DNA from: Oryza sativa Japonica Group
Lineage: Eukaryota; Streptophyta; Magnoliopsida; Poales; Poaceae
Length of the DNA stretch: 64,000 nucleotides
Assembly: GCF_034140825.1 (NCBI RefSeq)
Contig: NC_089040.1
Span: 3,418,501 to 3,482,500, forward strand
Direction: 5' to 3'
Shown: one piece after another, positions 22,801 to 34,164 of the stretch
How the letters are laid out: each line of letters begins with the position of its first letter
Position numbering within the stretch: position 1 is the stretch's first letter
Notes under the pieces: model-generated
The model's database searches: none
Seen by the model: the letters and a program-made list of their open reading frames with translations, nothing else
Told to the model about the DNA's origin: nothing
Position numbers and translations under genes: made by a program

Positions 22801-25703
22801 CATGGGTGAATTGAACTGCCTAGCTCTCTGGTGATGAACTGATGATTGTTTAGCATTAGCAACGACAGATCTATGCAATTGTTGATTCTTTTGGATCAAA
22901 TTGTTTGTATATTGCTAGCTGCTGAATTCCTGATTGTTCCATTGATCCCATTGGGTTCTTTTAGTTTGTTGCCTGCTGAATAAAATGGAGAAATAATTTG
23001 ATGGAAAGTTAGGGGCCGTACCTACGAATTGGAGACCCCGATGCTAGATGAGAGATGCTATAAGTACGATTCTTTTACAAACGATGCTTGTACGGCGTAA
23101 TGGTTCTCTCTTAAGGCCCATAATTTGGCTTTTTTCCTAATAAACCAAAACGGCTTATTAGGGAATAAAAATAAATTTATAGGTAAAACTTATATTTATA
23201 TATATATATATATATTCTTGGTGACTTAAAGGCTAATACTAAAAAAAACTACGTTGAAAATATCTCAAAATCAATCTCAAAATTAAGTTTGAATTTTTAA
23301 ATTTGGCTTTTTCTTTAGCTTATTAGGCCATCCGATGGGAGCCTTAGCCCGTGACATTTATTGTCTGTTTCATAGTGAAGCAATTCATATCATTCACCAT
23401 CTGTTCACAATGTAGGATCGTACGTAGAAATCGGATGAGGCTTTACGACATGTCATTGGCCATGTCTATCTGACTTTACGTCAGAAGAGCTCGCTCCGTA
23501 GAAATCATATGCATTGTGCTAAATCTTTAAAAGACATTATGTTTAGAAAATATCATTTAAACAAGGGACAATTGTAAAATAGTAGATTTCACTATATAGA
23601 CTATATAATGGACTAAACCTCCACAGTAAACCGAGGCTATAACAGGTTCACATACTCTACCATAATGATACTAACATTACAAACACTGACGTATAGCACA
23701 ATAGAAGAGTGAGACTCACGTATCAGTAACTGTAATAGTGATAACATTATGGTGGAGGATCCTCTCACCCGGCTATAATCACTTTACATTAAATGCAATA
23801 TATTTTACAATTCATTTGAAAGAGGACCCAACGTTGTGTTTTGCTCGTTTGATGATCTTCTATCTATATTAAAAGTCCTACTATGTGACTAATAATAACG
23901 AATAGAGTTATATGAAAAAACACAACAAAAACATATGGTTGACTAAGAAATCTTAGCAAGAATATCTTCGAAAAATCATTATATGTATAGAAAAGAATCT
24001 TCAATAACTAAAACATGCATTTATATTGTTGTCATAAGCTATGGGTATTTAAGAATAAGTATGTTTTAGCTGATCGGTGGTGAAGAAGTGAAACTTACTA
24101 AGTAGAAAATAGGATAAAAATAACCTTAAATATATTAGAATTAGATTAAAACCAAAACTCATGATGGAAGTGGATGCATTTGCAGAGACCAAAGTAGGAG
24201 AAAAAAATGTCAATTAGATGCGTAATTAAACAGAAACTTCGGAGAGAGCAAGTCTCCTCTGCTCTTGCTTCCGGAGTTGGCGTCTCGGACGGCAAGGTTC
24301 GAGCTATCCTGTTGTTTTACAAAATGCCCCCTGATTCATGTCTATACTCTATACCAATTCTCTTATTTTTGCAAAATAACCCCTACTAGTTCTATCGGTC
24401 CTGCTATTTTGCAAAGTAGTCCTCCTCTCTTCCGCCTCGTCCCCGTCAAACCCTTGCCGGCGGCGGCCGCCGGCCGGAGAGGCGGATGGCGTCGTCGATC
24501 TCCTGCGCGCGGCCCTCGCCCGCCGCCGCTTCATCGCCTCTAGCTCCGGCAGCCTGACGTCACCGTCCCTCCCCTCCTTGGATTGCAGCAGTAGGCTAAC
24601 AAGATCATGAAACGAGCTCCCCCTCCACCCCACATTCCGGCGATCCCCCCCACCCTACCTGACCTAGGCCAATGAGAGTATCGTCCCCGTGCCGTCGGTG
24701 AACGGCGGAGTAAGATTCGCCGGCGAGGTTAAGTATTGTTCCTGACTTTCTTCTTCCAAGGTGACAGCCTCGAGAAGCTGTCCCCATTGAATCCATGTTA
24801 CTGCTACCCAACAAATGTGGCTGGGTGATGAACAGAAACAGTGTTGGCGTTTTCTCGATTAAGATGAGATCAGTGCGGGTTCAAGGTGTGAAAGCGGAGG
24901 ATTTGAAGATGCAGTTATTCAGCTATTTTTTCCTTGCATGATCTTCTGATTCAGGTAATCCCTTTTTCCTTGTTTGTTTTTCCTAGTTTTTGTCTTGTGT
25001 TCATTGGGATGTGCTTGATTGGGCTTCAATCATGCCAAAATTAGAGGTAGAGTGTACGTTATGTTCCATTGCAAGATGGAGTCCACACTCCACAGCATTC
25101 TGTACTTTGTGTTATAAAAGCTGGAAGCTTAGAATTCATCTCTTCAATTCTGCATTCTGTTTGATGAAGCAGCTTTTAAGTTACAAAGTTGCAGTACATA
25201 TCTGACAGGGCCAGTTTAGTTTGACTTTTCAGCTGTTTCCTTCTATTAGAGGAAAAGAAAATGTTTTGTATAGCTGCTATGTTATTTAGCTTGTTGTCTG
25301 CGCCATAAATTCCGTAATAAGAATTTGGGCTTCTTTTGTAACAGATTATTTACATATTTCAGGCCCCACTTGGAACGCCGGGAATTTCTTTTTTCAGTTC
25401 CAGTTAAATTCCTATTGTTAAAACGAGGCCTTCAGTATGCAATAGATTTGCTGGTTAGGATCCAACCTTTCACTCCAAGGAAAAAAATTATAAGCATATA
25501 CTGGAAACAGAGGCATTTTACCACTACATGTTTAATTAGAACTGGGTGTTCATACAAGTTGGTACGATTTTTACACGTAGGGATAAGAGAATGCTCTCGA
25601 CAACATTTCTAAGGGCTCTTATTCAACTAGTTAAAGCACATCACCTAGCTGGGAGCCATGAAAAATGTCACCTAGATAATTACAGTGCTGGCCATTATTC
25701 CAC
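22801..25703. other. Spacer between ALP1-like gene and kinase array
   Basis: 22801-22990 is the likely 3' UTR of the ALP1-like gene. 23100-23345 looks like a MITE with a (TA) run, with ends TAAGGCCCATAATTTGGC and AATTTGGC...TTATTAGGC. 24300-24420 holds repeated TTTTGCAAAATAACCCC-type words followed by a GC-rich stretch to 24700, like the terminal part of a MULE. 24900-25640 has no recognised gene. Confidence 0.4.
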
Positions 25704-25706
25704 CAG

Positions 25707-28140
25707 TTAAAGCAGATTTTGAACCACTTGGCTCATGCTTGGTCTTTGGCTCCTCTCCTCTTCCACGCATGAAACTGCTATCTTTAACATCTTGACTGCT
25801 TGTGAATAATTAAACTCTCCTTCCAGTCTGCCATCAACAAACTCCAAGAGCCATGACTGATCTTCGTTTACCAATTTCTCTTTGAGAATATCAGCAGTGC
25901 GTTTAACGCCCAGTTCCACCTTCTCACCCTCAACCATCCATCTTGAAACCCGAATCCCCTTCACTAACTCAAGAAGCACAACTCCATAGCTGAAAACATC
26001 AGCCTTGCCTGTGATCGGAAGATTTAGAACCCATTCTGGTGCAATGTACCCTCTAGTTCCATGCACTCTTGACAACATTAGTGCAGTTCCTTGCTTAAGT
26101 AGTTTGACCAGTCCAAAATCTGCAATCTTTGGCTCAAAGTCTTTATCTAACAATATGTTTTCTGGTTTGATATCGCAGTGTACGATCCATTCAAGACACT
26201 CATGGTGAAGATATGCCAGTCCTTTTGCTACGCCAATTGCAATATTGTACCGTTGGTTCCATTTTAGCAAAGGAAATAAGTTCTGATGGTCAAACACAAG
26301 TCTGTCTAAAGAACCATTCTCAATGTACTCAGAAACCAAGAGCCTACTTGTCTTCTCTGCACAGAACCCCCAAACTCTAACCAGATTCATATGATATATT
26401 CTTCCTATGACACTTAGCTCAGACCTTAACTCCTGCTCTCCATAGATCACATCATTTAGCTTTTTCACTGCAACCTGCCTTTCATCATCGAGGACTCCCT
26501 TGTAAACCACACCTGATCCACCATTCCCGCTCTTCCTGAAAACAATTGGTTGCCTTGTGTAACTCCTTGTAGCTGAATCTTCGGAATTGGCTAGAAATGA
26601 TCATGTAACCTTCGTCAGTAATCTCTGATATTGTCTCCCATTTTTTAACAACTGAAAAGCCAGCAACAATTAAAACCACTTCAATCAAAAGCACTGTTAA
26701 CAGAGAAGAAAGGAAGTAACCAAACATGAACTTGGATGGGACATCTTCGAGCATTTGTGATGAAGGGTAGGCTAATTTTTCAGTAACTCCACAAGAATGG
26801 GTTAGTCTAGAATCTGATTCTTTGGTAAACGGCACCCCCTTAGGAACTTTCAGGTAGATGTCATTGTAAGGATCTGGGAAGCTCCTGCCATTGAAAAGCG
26901 TGTACTTTGGGTAACATAGGCCAGTTCTCCTTCGGTAACCGAAGGCTTGGCATTTAGCGTTGGCCAGGCACATATTTCTACAGTTTGAGAACGGCACTGA
27001 CTCTGCGTAGTCCATGTCATATCCCCAGAAGTCAGTTCCAGTGTTCTTTCTGAATGAAAAGTCCCGGCTGATAGTGTTGTTTGTATTTGTTCTATTCCCT
27101 TTATCCCAGATGACTGTCATGTCTGCCTTGCGCTTGCACCCTTTGCTCCAGTCACTCGGATCAATCACCTCGAAGCCTTGGAGTCAAGAACAATGGAGTC
27201 TCGGGATGTAATTGCAGATGCTGTTTATACCACACACTCCATGCATTTGGCATAATCTAGAGAATGCCATCCAAGAAACTGACCAGTTGCCACTGGTCTC
27301 GTTTAGGCTGTACAGCCTAAGATTTCCATCGTAATCCAGAGTCAACCTCCTCATGACATGATCGCCAAGATCAGAGTCTTCAAACTTAAATAGGTCACTT
27401 GATACAAAACGACCTGTCTGATTTAGAACCCCATATCGGCGACTGTCATAAGTTGTCCTTCCATTCTTCCATGGCAGGTGAACCGAAGGATTTGGCCAAT
27501 ATATGCTGGCAGTGTCAGGGCCATTGTAGACGAGAGTCAAAATATTGTTACTGTCGAAGAGAAAGTTGTAGAAGCCTGAATATAACAAACCCCTGGCAGA
27601 TGCAGATACCAGCTTTACATTCCTAGTTATTGGTTGCAACGGCAGAAGTGTGTCTGTTGGCGAGTCGAAGCTCCTCCATAGATGCTGGCCTTGTAGGTCC
27701 ATGACAACAAGGTTTCCATTGTTGAGAAGCTCTGCTCGATTTGCTTGAGTGGCTGTTGTGTTGGTGCTCCATACAACTTTGCCATTGTAGTCAAGAAGGG
27801 CCAAGGTCCCGTCGTTCTGGAAGGTGAGCCTGGAGCCCTTGCCATTCACCGGAGCATCGCGGTTCGCCGTCCAAGCGACAGTCTTCTCTGACGACCTGGA
27901 AAACCAGATGGAGAAGGTGAAGGCGTTGGTGGCCACCTTGTAGAAGCCACAGGAGAAATCGTCATTGGGGGACACTAGGATGGCGGTGGTGTCATCCTGG
28001 GTTGAAATGGATGAACGCCTAGTAAGAAAGCTCTTTTGATCTTTTGCAACAGCAGTGGGGAGCATGAGAAGGAAGGATATCACTGTGGTGAAAATGCAGA
28101 AGCCTCTCACGGCGACGGTAAGTATTTTTTTGGTCATCAT
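25707..28140 (-). pseudogene. G-type lectin receptor kinase copy 1, disrupted
   Basis: The sequence aligns end to end with the intact copy at 30500-32956. It has a signal peptide (from MMTKKILTVAVRGF), bulb-lectin domain, EGF-like and PAN regions, a transmembrane segment and a kinase. Two lesions break it. The Cys codon in the EGF-like motif (HCSCLQGF in copy 2) is TGA at 27184-27186. About 2 nt are missing near 26521-26536 in the Gly-rich ATP loop, shifting the frame. The 3' end also stops four codons early (LL then TAA). The kinase still shows HCDIKPEN and DFG. Unlike copies 2-4 the Met of MRG is Val, so the start would be upstream. Expression of a truncated lectin-only protein (318 residues) cannot be excluded. 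Confidence 0.88.
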
Positions 28141-29009
28141 CCAAGTTGGTGTGTTTTAGAATCAATATGTCATATATTGTAGTGTTCTATCACCCTTGTT
28201 GAGTCCTAAGCTTGCAAATGCTGTGGCTGTTTCCTGTTGCAGTTTTGCTACGGCATGCATGAACTTAAACATGAATGATGAAAGCGAGCAAACGGCCAGT
28301 CGTTGATTCAGCATGTCCAGGACGGCGTTGCCGAGTACCACATGCCTGCTTGGCTCCGTTGCTGTCTGATTCCCCCAGGTGTCTGGTGACAAACAGAACG
28401 TTGTATTGGACAGGGTTATGGCATTCAAACCAGAATATTTGACTGGTAATTTCTATGTAATATGTTAGGAATATTTATAGAACCGTTATACTTATGATAG
28501 ATAAGTATTATGAAAGTGATGTCTGAGAAATATACTGGGATAATTTCCCTGTACCAAATACGAATGTTTACTCCATTCCATCCGTTTGCAAATACTTCTC
28601 AATTTTTACCAAGACTGCATGTTGAGTAACTATAGCCAGGCCAGGGCCACTTCTGTTTGTACAGCACATGATAGCCAAACTAAATCTTTGCAACCCAAAT
28701 ATCAGCAAATTGAACGTATAAACACTGGCTAATTTTGAATCTGGCTGGCGTTACCAAAAAATTTAGCAGGAAAAAAAAATCTGGCCAAAGCTGTCAAAAA
28801 AATATATTGGTAGTACTAGCACTAATACACTACCCTCCTTCCCGTTATAAGTGCATTTTTAAAAGCTAGTGAGGAAAATAAGAGGAAGAAAGCTAGTGAG
28901 GAAAATAAGAGGAAGAGAAAATTACCAAAGCGTCTCCTATTAAATGAGCAATGGTAGAGAGTGAAAGGACAGTTGAGAGATGATAGGATTGTTCATATTT
29001 TGGGACTTA
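28141..29009. other. 5' flank of kinase copy 1
   Basis: 28160-28430 is related to the 5' flank of the kinase fragment at 34165-34920 (shared GCAAACGGCCAGTCGTTGATT-like and GACGGCGTTGCCGAGTAC words). 28855-28920 has a short direct repeat (AGCTAGTGAGGAAAATAAGA twice). No gene recognised. Confidence 0.5.
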
Positions 29010-29235
29010 CTCCCTCCGTTTCAAAATGTTTGACACCGTTGATTTTTTAATATGTGTTTGACCATTCGTCTTATTCAAAAAAATTAAGTAATTATTTATT
29101 ATTTTCATATCATTTGATTCATTGTTAAATATACTTTCATGTACACATATAGTTTTACATATTTCATAATTTTTTTAATAAGACGAACGGTCAAATATGT
29201 GCTAAAAAGTCAATGGTGTCATGAAACGGAGGGAG
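29010..29235. repeat. Stowaway MITE, 226 bp
   Basis: CTCCCTCCGTTTCAAAATGT on the left, ATGAAACGGAGGGAG on the right, TA on both sides, with inner inverted repeats TTTGACCATTCGTCTTATT and AATAAGACGAACGGTCAAA. Confidence 0.92.
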
Positions 29236-29259
29236 TATTTTATGACAGAGATAATGCAA

Positions 29260-29990
29260 GTTTCTCCTGTAATGGTGTTAAGCCCAAATGGCCCAAGCAT
29301 TGCAATTAGAAGCAAATGGGCCGGACACAATATACCACTTGGATCAGCCCAGATGATGAGGATGCCTCTCGAACTTCGCCACGGCCCACGGAGCAGCAGC
29401 GCTCCCGGCGACGGCGAGGAGCGGCGGCCACCGCCCTCGCGGCGGATTTGGGGTACCCCGCTGCCGCCCTTGCCCATGGCGGCCGCCGTTCCGGTGCCCT
29501 GGTCGCCGGAGTCGGAGTTCGACGGCGCGGAGGAGGCGCCGTCCGGAGCTCGATGCCGCAAAGAGAGCCCTCACGCCGCAGCGGCGCTGATAACTGGTAA
29601 GAGGGGATTAATCAGCATATGTAGTTACTGGAGGAGTGGGAGGAGGAGTCCGAGGCTGATTTGGAGGTTTGTGTGCAGTGCAGATGATGCCGGAGTGGAA
29701 GGATTCGAGATTTGATGAGCGCATCGGAGCAGCGCCAACAATGAGGACCTGGTGGTAGATTCCTTTAAACTATCTTGCGGTTTTTTTTTTCTAGTTCTTT
29801 TGGATCATACGGCTTGAGTGGTACTGAATTTTAGGCTCCAATTATATTTGTTTAGTTTGTTCCTGATCCATAAATCAATCGGTAATACTGGAAAGAATTT
29901 AGATTCCCAGTTCCCACGTCTTCGCAGTCTTGACAAATGGCAAATAGACATGTTCATTATTAGGCTGAATACATTCAAGTTTTACTATCG
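29260..29990 (+). pseudogene. ALP1-like gene fragment A, downstream of kinase 2
   Basis: A decayed piece resembling the ALP1-like gene at 21688. Shared sequence includes TCGCCGGAGTCGGAGTTC (compare TCGCCGGAGGCGGAGTTC in the gene), GAGAGCCCTCACGCCGC, and after an intron-like GT...CAG gap GATGCCGGAGTGGAAGGATT and a GCGCATCGG stretch. It is preceded by a GCCCA-rich promoter-like block and followed by 3' sequence (TAGTTCTTTTGGATCATACG) also resembling the gene. No long reading frame remains. Much of the transposase-derived domain is missing. It points toward kinase 2, tail to tail. Confidence 0.7.
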
Positions 29991-30499
29991 TCTACGTTGT
30001 TAGACTCAAAGGGTTGGTCCCAAAAAAAATGGATTTCTCTTGTACACTATATAGAACAAGGTTTACATGCATAGTTCAAATGGATGCATCCTTGGAGTGG
30101 GATGATGCTAGGATTAGTTATGTTTTTGCTGTTCTGGCTGGTTGTATCTCTGGAATTATATCCTAGCTTGCTTATATTTTCTGTTGTTGAACTGTATTGG
30201 TAGCTGGTAACCGATAATGGTTTGTCAGATTTCTATAGAAGCTGGGCCAAGTGGCCTTCTATCTTTAAAAATGGATTCATCCTGTACATAAAGAACAAAC
30301 TACCCAAACAAGTATACCACTATAACGGTTTATTATGAATGAATACTGGATACTATACTTTAATACTCTTTTGAGGGAATGCGAATACTACCACAGAACT
30401 ACTCCATGTAAGACAGGCGCTCATTAACTTCTCTCTGCAACAACATACCTTATCATTTTCTCACAATAGATAGAAATGCAGCAATCACAGTAGTGGACA

Positions 30500-32956
30500 T
30501 TATTCCACAAGCGAAAGCAGGACTTCAACCACAGTATCCATGCTTGGTCTCATGCGCCTATCTTCTTCCAGACATAACACTGCTATCTTTAGTACTGTGG
30601 CCGCCTGTGAATAGTTGAATTCTCCATCCAGCCTGCTGTCAACAAATTCCAGCAGCCATGATTGATCTTCGCTAGCTAGTTTCTCTCTAAGAGTGTCAAC
30701 ATTGCGTTTAACAGCCAGACCTACCTCCTCCTTGCCATCAACCACCCATCTGGAAACCCGACTCCCCTTCACTAACTCAAGAAGTACTACTCCATAGCTG
30801 TAAACATCAGCCTTGCCAGTGATTGGAAGATTTAGAGCCCATTCTGGTGCAATATACCCTCTAGTTCCATGCACTCTTGACGGCATTTGTGCTGCTTCTG
30901 GCTTAAGTAGTTTCACCAGTCCAAAATCTGCAATCTTTGGCTCAAAGTCTTTATCTAACAATATGTTTTCCGGTTTGATATCGCAGTGCACGATCCATTC
31001 AAGACACTCATGGTGAAGATATGCCAGTCCTTTTGCCACTCCAAGTGCAATATTGTACCTTTGGCTCCATTTTAGGACAGGAAATAAGTTGTGGTAGTCA
31101 AACAGAAGTCTGTCTAAAGAACCGTTCTCACTGTACTCAGAAACCAAGAGCCTCTTTGTCTTCTCCACACAAAACCCCCAAATTCTAACCAGATTCATAT
31201 GATATATTCTTCCTATGACACTTAGCTCAGACCTTAACTCCTGCTCTCCATAGATCACATCATTTAAAATTTTCACTGCAACCTTCCTTTCATCATCGAG
31301 GACTCCCTTGTAAACCACACCCGATCCACCACTTCCCAGCTCTTCCTGAAAACAATTGGTTGCCTTTTGTAACTCCTTGTAGCTGAATCTTCGGAACTGA
31401 CTAGAAATGATTGCGTAACCTTCATCGGTAATCTCAGGCCTTGTCTCCCATTTTCTAACAACTGAAAACCCAACAATGATTAAAACCACTTCAATCAAAA
31501 GCAACGTTAACACAGAAGAAAGGAAGTAACCAAACTCGAAATTGGAAGTGACTTCCTCAAACATTTGTGATGAAGGGTAGGCTAACTTTTCTGTAACTCC
31601 ACAAGAATGGGTTGGTCTAGAATCTGATTCTTCGCGAAACGGCACCCCCTTGGGAACTTTCAGATAGAGGTCATTGTAAGGATCTGGGAAGCGCCAGCCA
31701 TTGAAAAGAGAGTACTTTGGATAAGATTCACCAGTTCCCTTCCGGTAGCCGAAGGCTTGACAGTTATTGGCGGTGAGGCACATATTTCTACAGTTTGAGT
31801 ATGGTATTAACTGTGTGTAGGCGGTGTCATACCCCCAGAAGTCAGTTGCAGTGATCTTTCTGATTGAGAAGTCCTGGCTGGTAGAGTTGTTTGTAATATT
31901 ATGTCTATTCCCTTTATCCCAGATTGCTGTTATGTCCACCTTGCGCTTGCATCCTTTGCTCCAGTCAGTCGGATCAATCACCTCGAAGCCTTGGAGGCAA
32001 GAACAATGGAGTTCCGGGATGTAATTGCAGACAGCGTTTGTGCCACACACTCCATGCATTTGACATACTCTAGAGAATGCCATCCAAGAAACTGACCAGT
32101 TGCCACTGGTCTCGTTTAGGCTGTACAGCCTAAGATTTCCATCGTAATCCAGTGTCAACCTCCTCATGACATGATCGCCAAGATCAGAGGCTTCAAACTT
32201 AAAAAGGTCACTTGATACAAAATAACCTGTCTGATTTAGAACACCATATCGAAGACTGTCATAAGTTGTCCTTCCATTCTTCCATGGCTGGTCAAAGGAA
32301 GGATTTGGCCAATATATGCTGGCAGTGTCTGGGCCGTTGTAGACGAGAGTCAAAATATTGTTACTGTCGAAGAGAAAGTTGTAGAAGCCTGAATATAGCA
32401 GCCCCCTGGCAGATGCATATACCAGCTTTACATTCCTAGTTATTGGCTGCAACGGCAGAAGTGTATCTGTTGGCGAGTCGAAGCTCCTCCATAGATGCTG
32501 GCCTTCAGGATCCATGACAACAAGGTTTCCATTGTTGAGAAGCTCTGCTCGGTCGGCTCGAGTGGCTGTTGTGTTGGTGCTCCATACAACTTTGCCATTG
32601 TAGTCAAGAAGGGCCAAGGTGCCGTCCTTCTGGAAGGTGAGCCTGGAACCCTTTCCGTTCACCGGAGCATCGCGGTTCGCCGTCCAAGCGACCGTCTTCT
32701 CCGACGACCTGGAGAACCAGATGGAGAAGGTGAATGCGTTGGTGGCCACCCTGTAGAATCCGCAGGAGAAGTCGCCATTGGGGGACACTAGGATGGTGGT
32801 GGTGTCATCCTGGGTTGAAATGGATGAACGTCTAGCAATGAAGGCTTGGGTTGAAATGGATGAACGTCTAGCAAGGAAGGGTTTTCTATGATTTGCAAGA
32901 GCAATTGTTGGCATGAGAAGGAAGAATATTGTGGTGAAAATGTAGACGCCTCTCAT
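30500..32956 (-). CDS. G-type lectin receptor-like kinase, copy 2
   Basis: Intronless, 818 residues, intact. Order: signal peptide (1-22); bulb-type lectin domain (about 48-170, with VAWTANRDAPV and SPTDTLLP); SLG-like region; Cys-rich EGF-like motif (about 298-337); PAN/apple region (about 372-445); transmembrane helix (about 476-500); kinase (about 535-815). The kinase has GSGGSG at 541-546, Lys562, HCDIKPEN at 657-664, DFG at 677-679 and GTRGYIAPEW. The Arg of the usual HRD is Cys658, a non-RD kinase, a feature common in plant immune receptors. It resembles maize ZmPK1-type proteins. Residues near 28-50 contain a duplicated 12-residue segment absent from the other copies. Plasma-membrane signalling is known for the family; the ligand is unknown. 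Confidence 0.95.
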   Translation of the reverse strand: MRGVYIFTTIFFLLMPTIALANHRKPFLARRSSISTQAFIARRSSISTQDDTTTILVSPNGDFSCGFYRVATNAFTFSIWFSRSSEKTVAWTANRDAPVNGKGSRLTFQKDGTLALLDYNGKVVWSTNTTATRADRAELLNNGNLVVMDPEGQHLWRSFDSPTDTLLPLQPITRNVKLVYASARGLLYSGFYNFLFDSNNILTLVYNGPDTASIYWPNPSFDQPWKNGRTTYDSLRYGVLNQTGYFVSSDLFKFEASDLGDHVMRRLTLDYDGNLRLYSLNETSGNWSVSWMAFSRVCQMHGVCGTNAVCNYIPELHCSCLQGFEVIDPTDWSKGCKRKVDITAIWDKGNRHNITNNSTSQDFSIRKITATDFWGYDTAYTQLIPYSNCRNMCLTANNCQAFGYRKGTGESYPKYSLFNGWRFPDPYNDLYLKVPKGVPFREESDSRPTHSCGVTEKLAYPSSQMFEEVTSNFEFGYFLSSVLTLLLIEVVLIIVGFSVVRKWETRPEITDEGYAIISSQFRRFSYKELQKATNCFQEELGSGGSGVVYKGVLDDERKVAVKILNDVIYGEQELRSELSVIGRIYHMNLVRIWGFCVEKTKRLLVSEYSENGSLDRLLFDYHNLFPVLKWSQRYNIALGVAKGLAYLHHECLEWIVHCDIKPENILLDKDFEPKIADFGLVKLLKPEAAQMPSRVHGTRGYIAPEWALNLPITGKADVYSYGVVLLELVKGSRVSRWVVDGKEEVGLAVKRNVDTLREKLASEDQSWLLEFVDSRLDGEFNYSQAATVLKIAVLCLEEDRRMRPSMDTVVEVLLSLVE

Positions 32957-34160
32957 GGCTATGACAACATAGAAAGCAATTGCCTATGATCATCTAACGC
33001 AAATGGGAACCAATGTGCTGTAGTCCATTATATATCTAGTTTCCAGTTGGGTCAAAAATAAAAGGCTCGCGAGCAAATTCGGTCAGCTTCACGACAACTT
33101 TGACGGGGCTCGTGTTACAACTTGATTGGGCTCGTGTTTGCTGTATAGTTCCTCCCTTTTTTTTTCTGGCTAGTTGCTACATATGATATACTTGATGTAC
33201 TAGCTTAGGGAAAGGGACCTAAAATTAAGCCAACCCTTTGTTTCGTCGAGCATAGCAAATGTTAGGGCATACACATGAATTTCACAGGATTTTCATAGTT
33301 TATTTCATCAAAATTCACGTGAAATTCCTCAATTCCAAAGGATGCCTTTGCAGCCAAAATAGTATCAGTCGTTAGGTCTTGTTCTTTTCGGCTTATTGAT
33401 TGTGGATTATTTGGTGGTACACTTCCTAAGTTTCTAAACTTTCTTCATCGGTATTTCTTAGAAAGCTTTTTTATAACAATTTTTTGAACTTCATAACATT
33501 TAATTCATTCGTATATGTATTTAAATAATTGTTGTAAACTCAGAATCAGCCATCAACTGATTCAAGCGGGACCTCAAATCCGATCAATCTTCGTTTACGA
33601 AGAACAACGAGTTAGGTACTTGCTAGTGGCTATTACTTTGCCGCCCTACCATTTCTTTGTTGCTTCACTTATCACTTTCCATGGCCACGTGCCCACATCG
33701 TTGACAAGAAGTCAACAAGGACCGGGTGGCCATCAGGCAATAGTAGTAGCAATCCTTTTCTCTCCACGCTAAAATTAAAAGTTTAAAGAAATTAAAATGA
33801 TGTGACAGAAAAGTTGAAAGTTTACTTGTGTAGGAAAGTTCGATGTGACGAAAAAGTTGAAAGTTTAAAGAAAAAAAGTTGGAACCTAAACAGTACCCAA
33901 ATGAGAAATCCCCATTGGGTGTAACACTATGGCCATGTTTAGGGAGGAAAGATTTGGAGATGCAGCTGGTCTCACTAGCTCGTGAGAATATGAAAAACTA
34001 GGTATTCAGTTTCTCGTTTTTAATTAAATTTTTAGATTTTATAATTATAGATTCTCAAGATCTGAATGATAATCTAAACTATAAATTCTGGGAGAAGCCA
34101 CTTCAGAAGCTCCCCAAACATCTGACATCAACGGTGCCACCCTGAGATGCTGGGACCTTT
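32957..34160. other. 5' flank of kinase 2 and spacer
   Basis: A TATA-like TATATAA (minus strand) lies near 33028-33035, about 75 bp above the start codon. 33660-33770 resembles the flank of kinase 4 at 54200-54260 (shared ATCGTTGAC and GAAGTCAACAAGGA). 33775-33900 is a diverged small MITE ending GGAACCTAAACAG. No other gene recognised. Confidence 0.45.
33028..33035 (-). promoter_or_regulatory. TATA-like box of kinase 2
   Basis: Read on the minus strand the sequence is AGATATATAATGG, about 75 bp upstream of the ATG. Kinases 3 and 4 have comparable AT-rich boxes at a similar distance (near 40490 and 52235-52243), each next to CAATCTTGAT. Confidence 0.4.
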
Positions 34161-34164
34161 GGCA

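Noticed and set aside
21577-22899. 440-residue minus-strand open frame
   Set aside because: It is the antisense shadow of the GC-rich ALP1-like gene; Arg/Glu-rich and without any recognisable motif.
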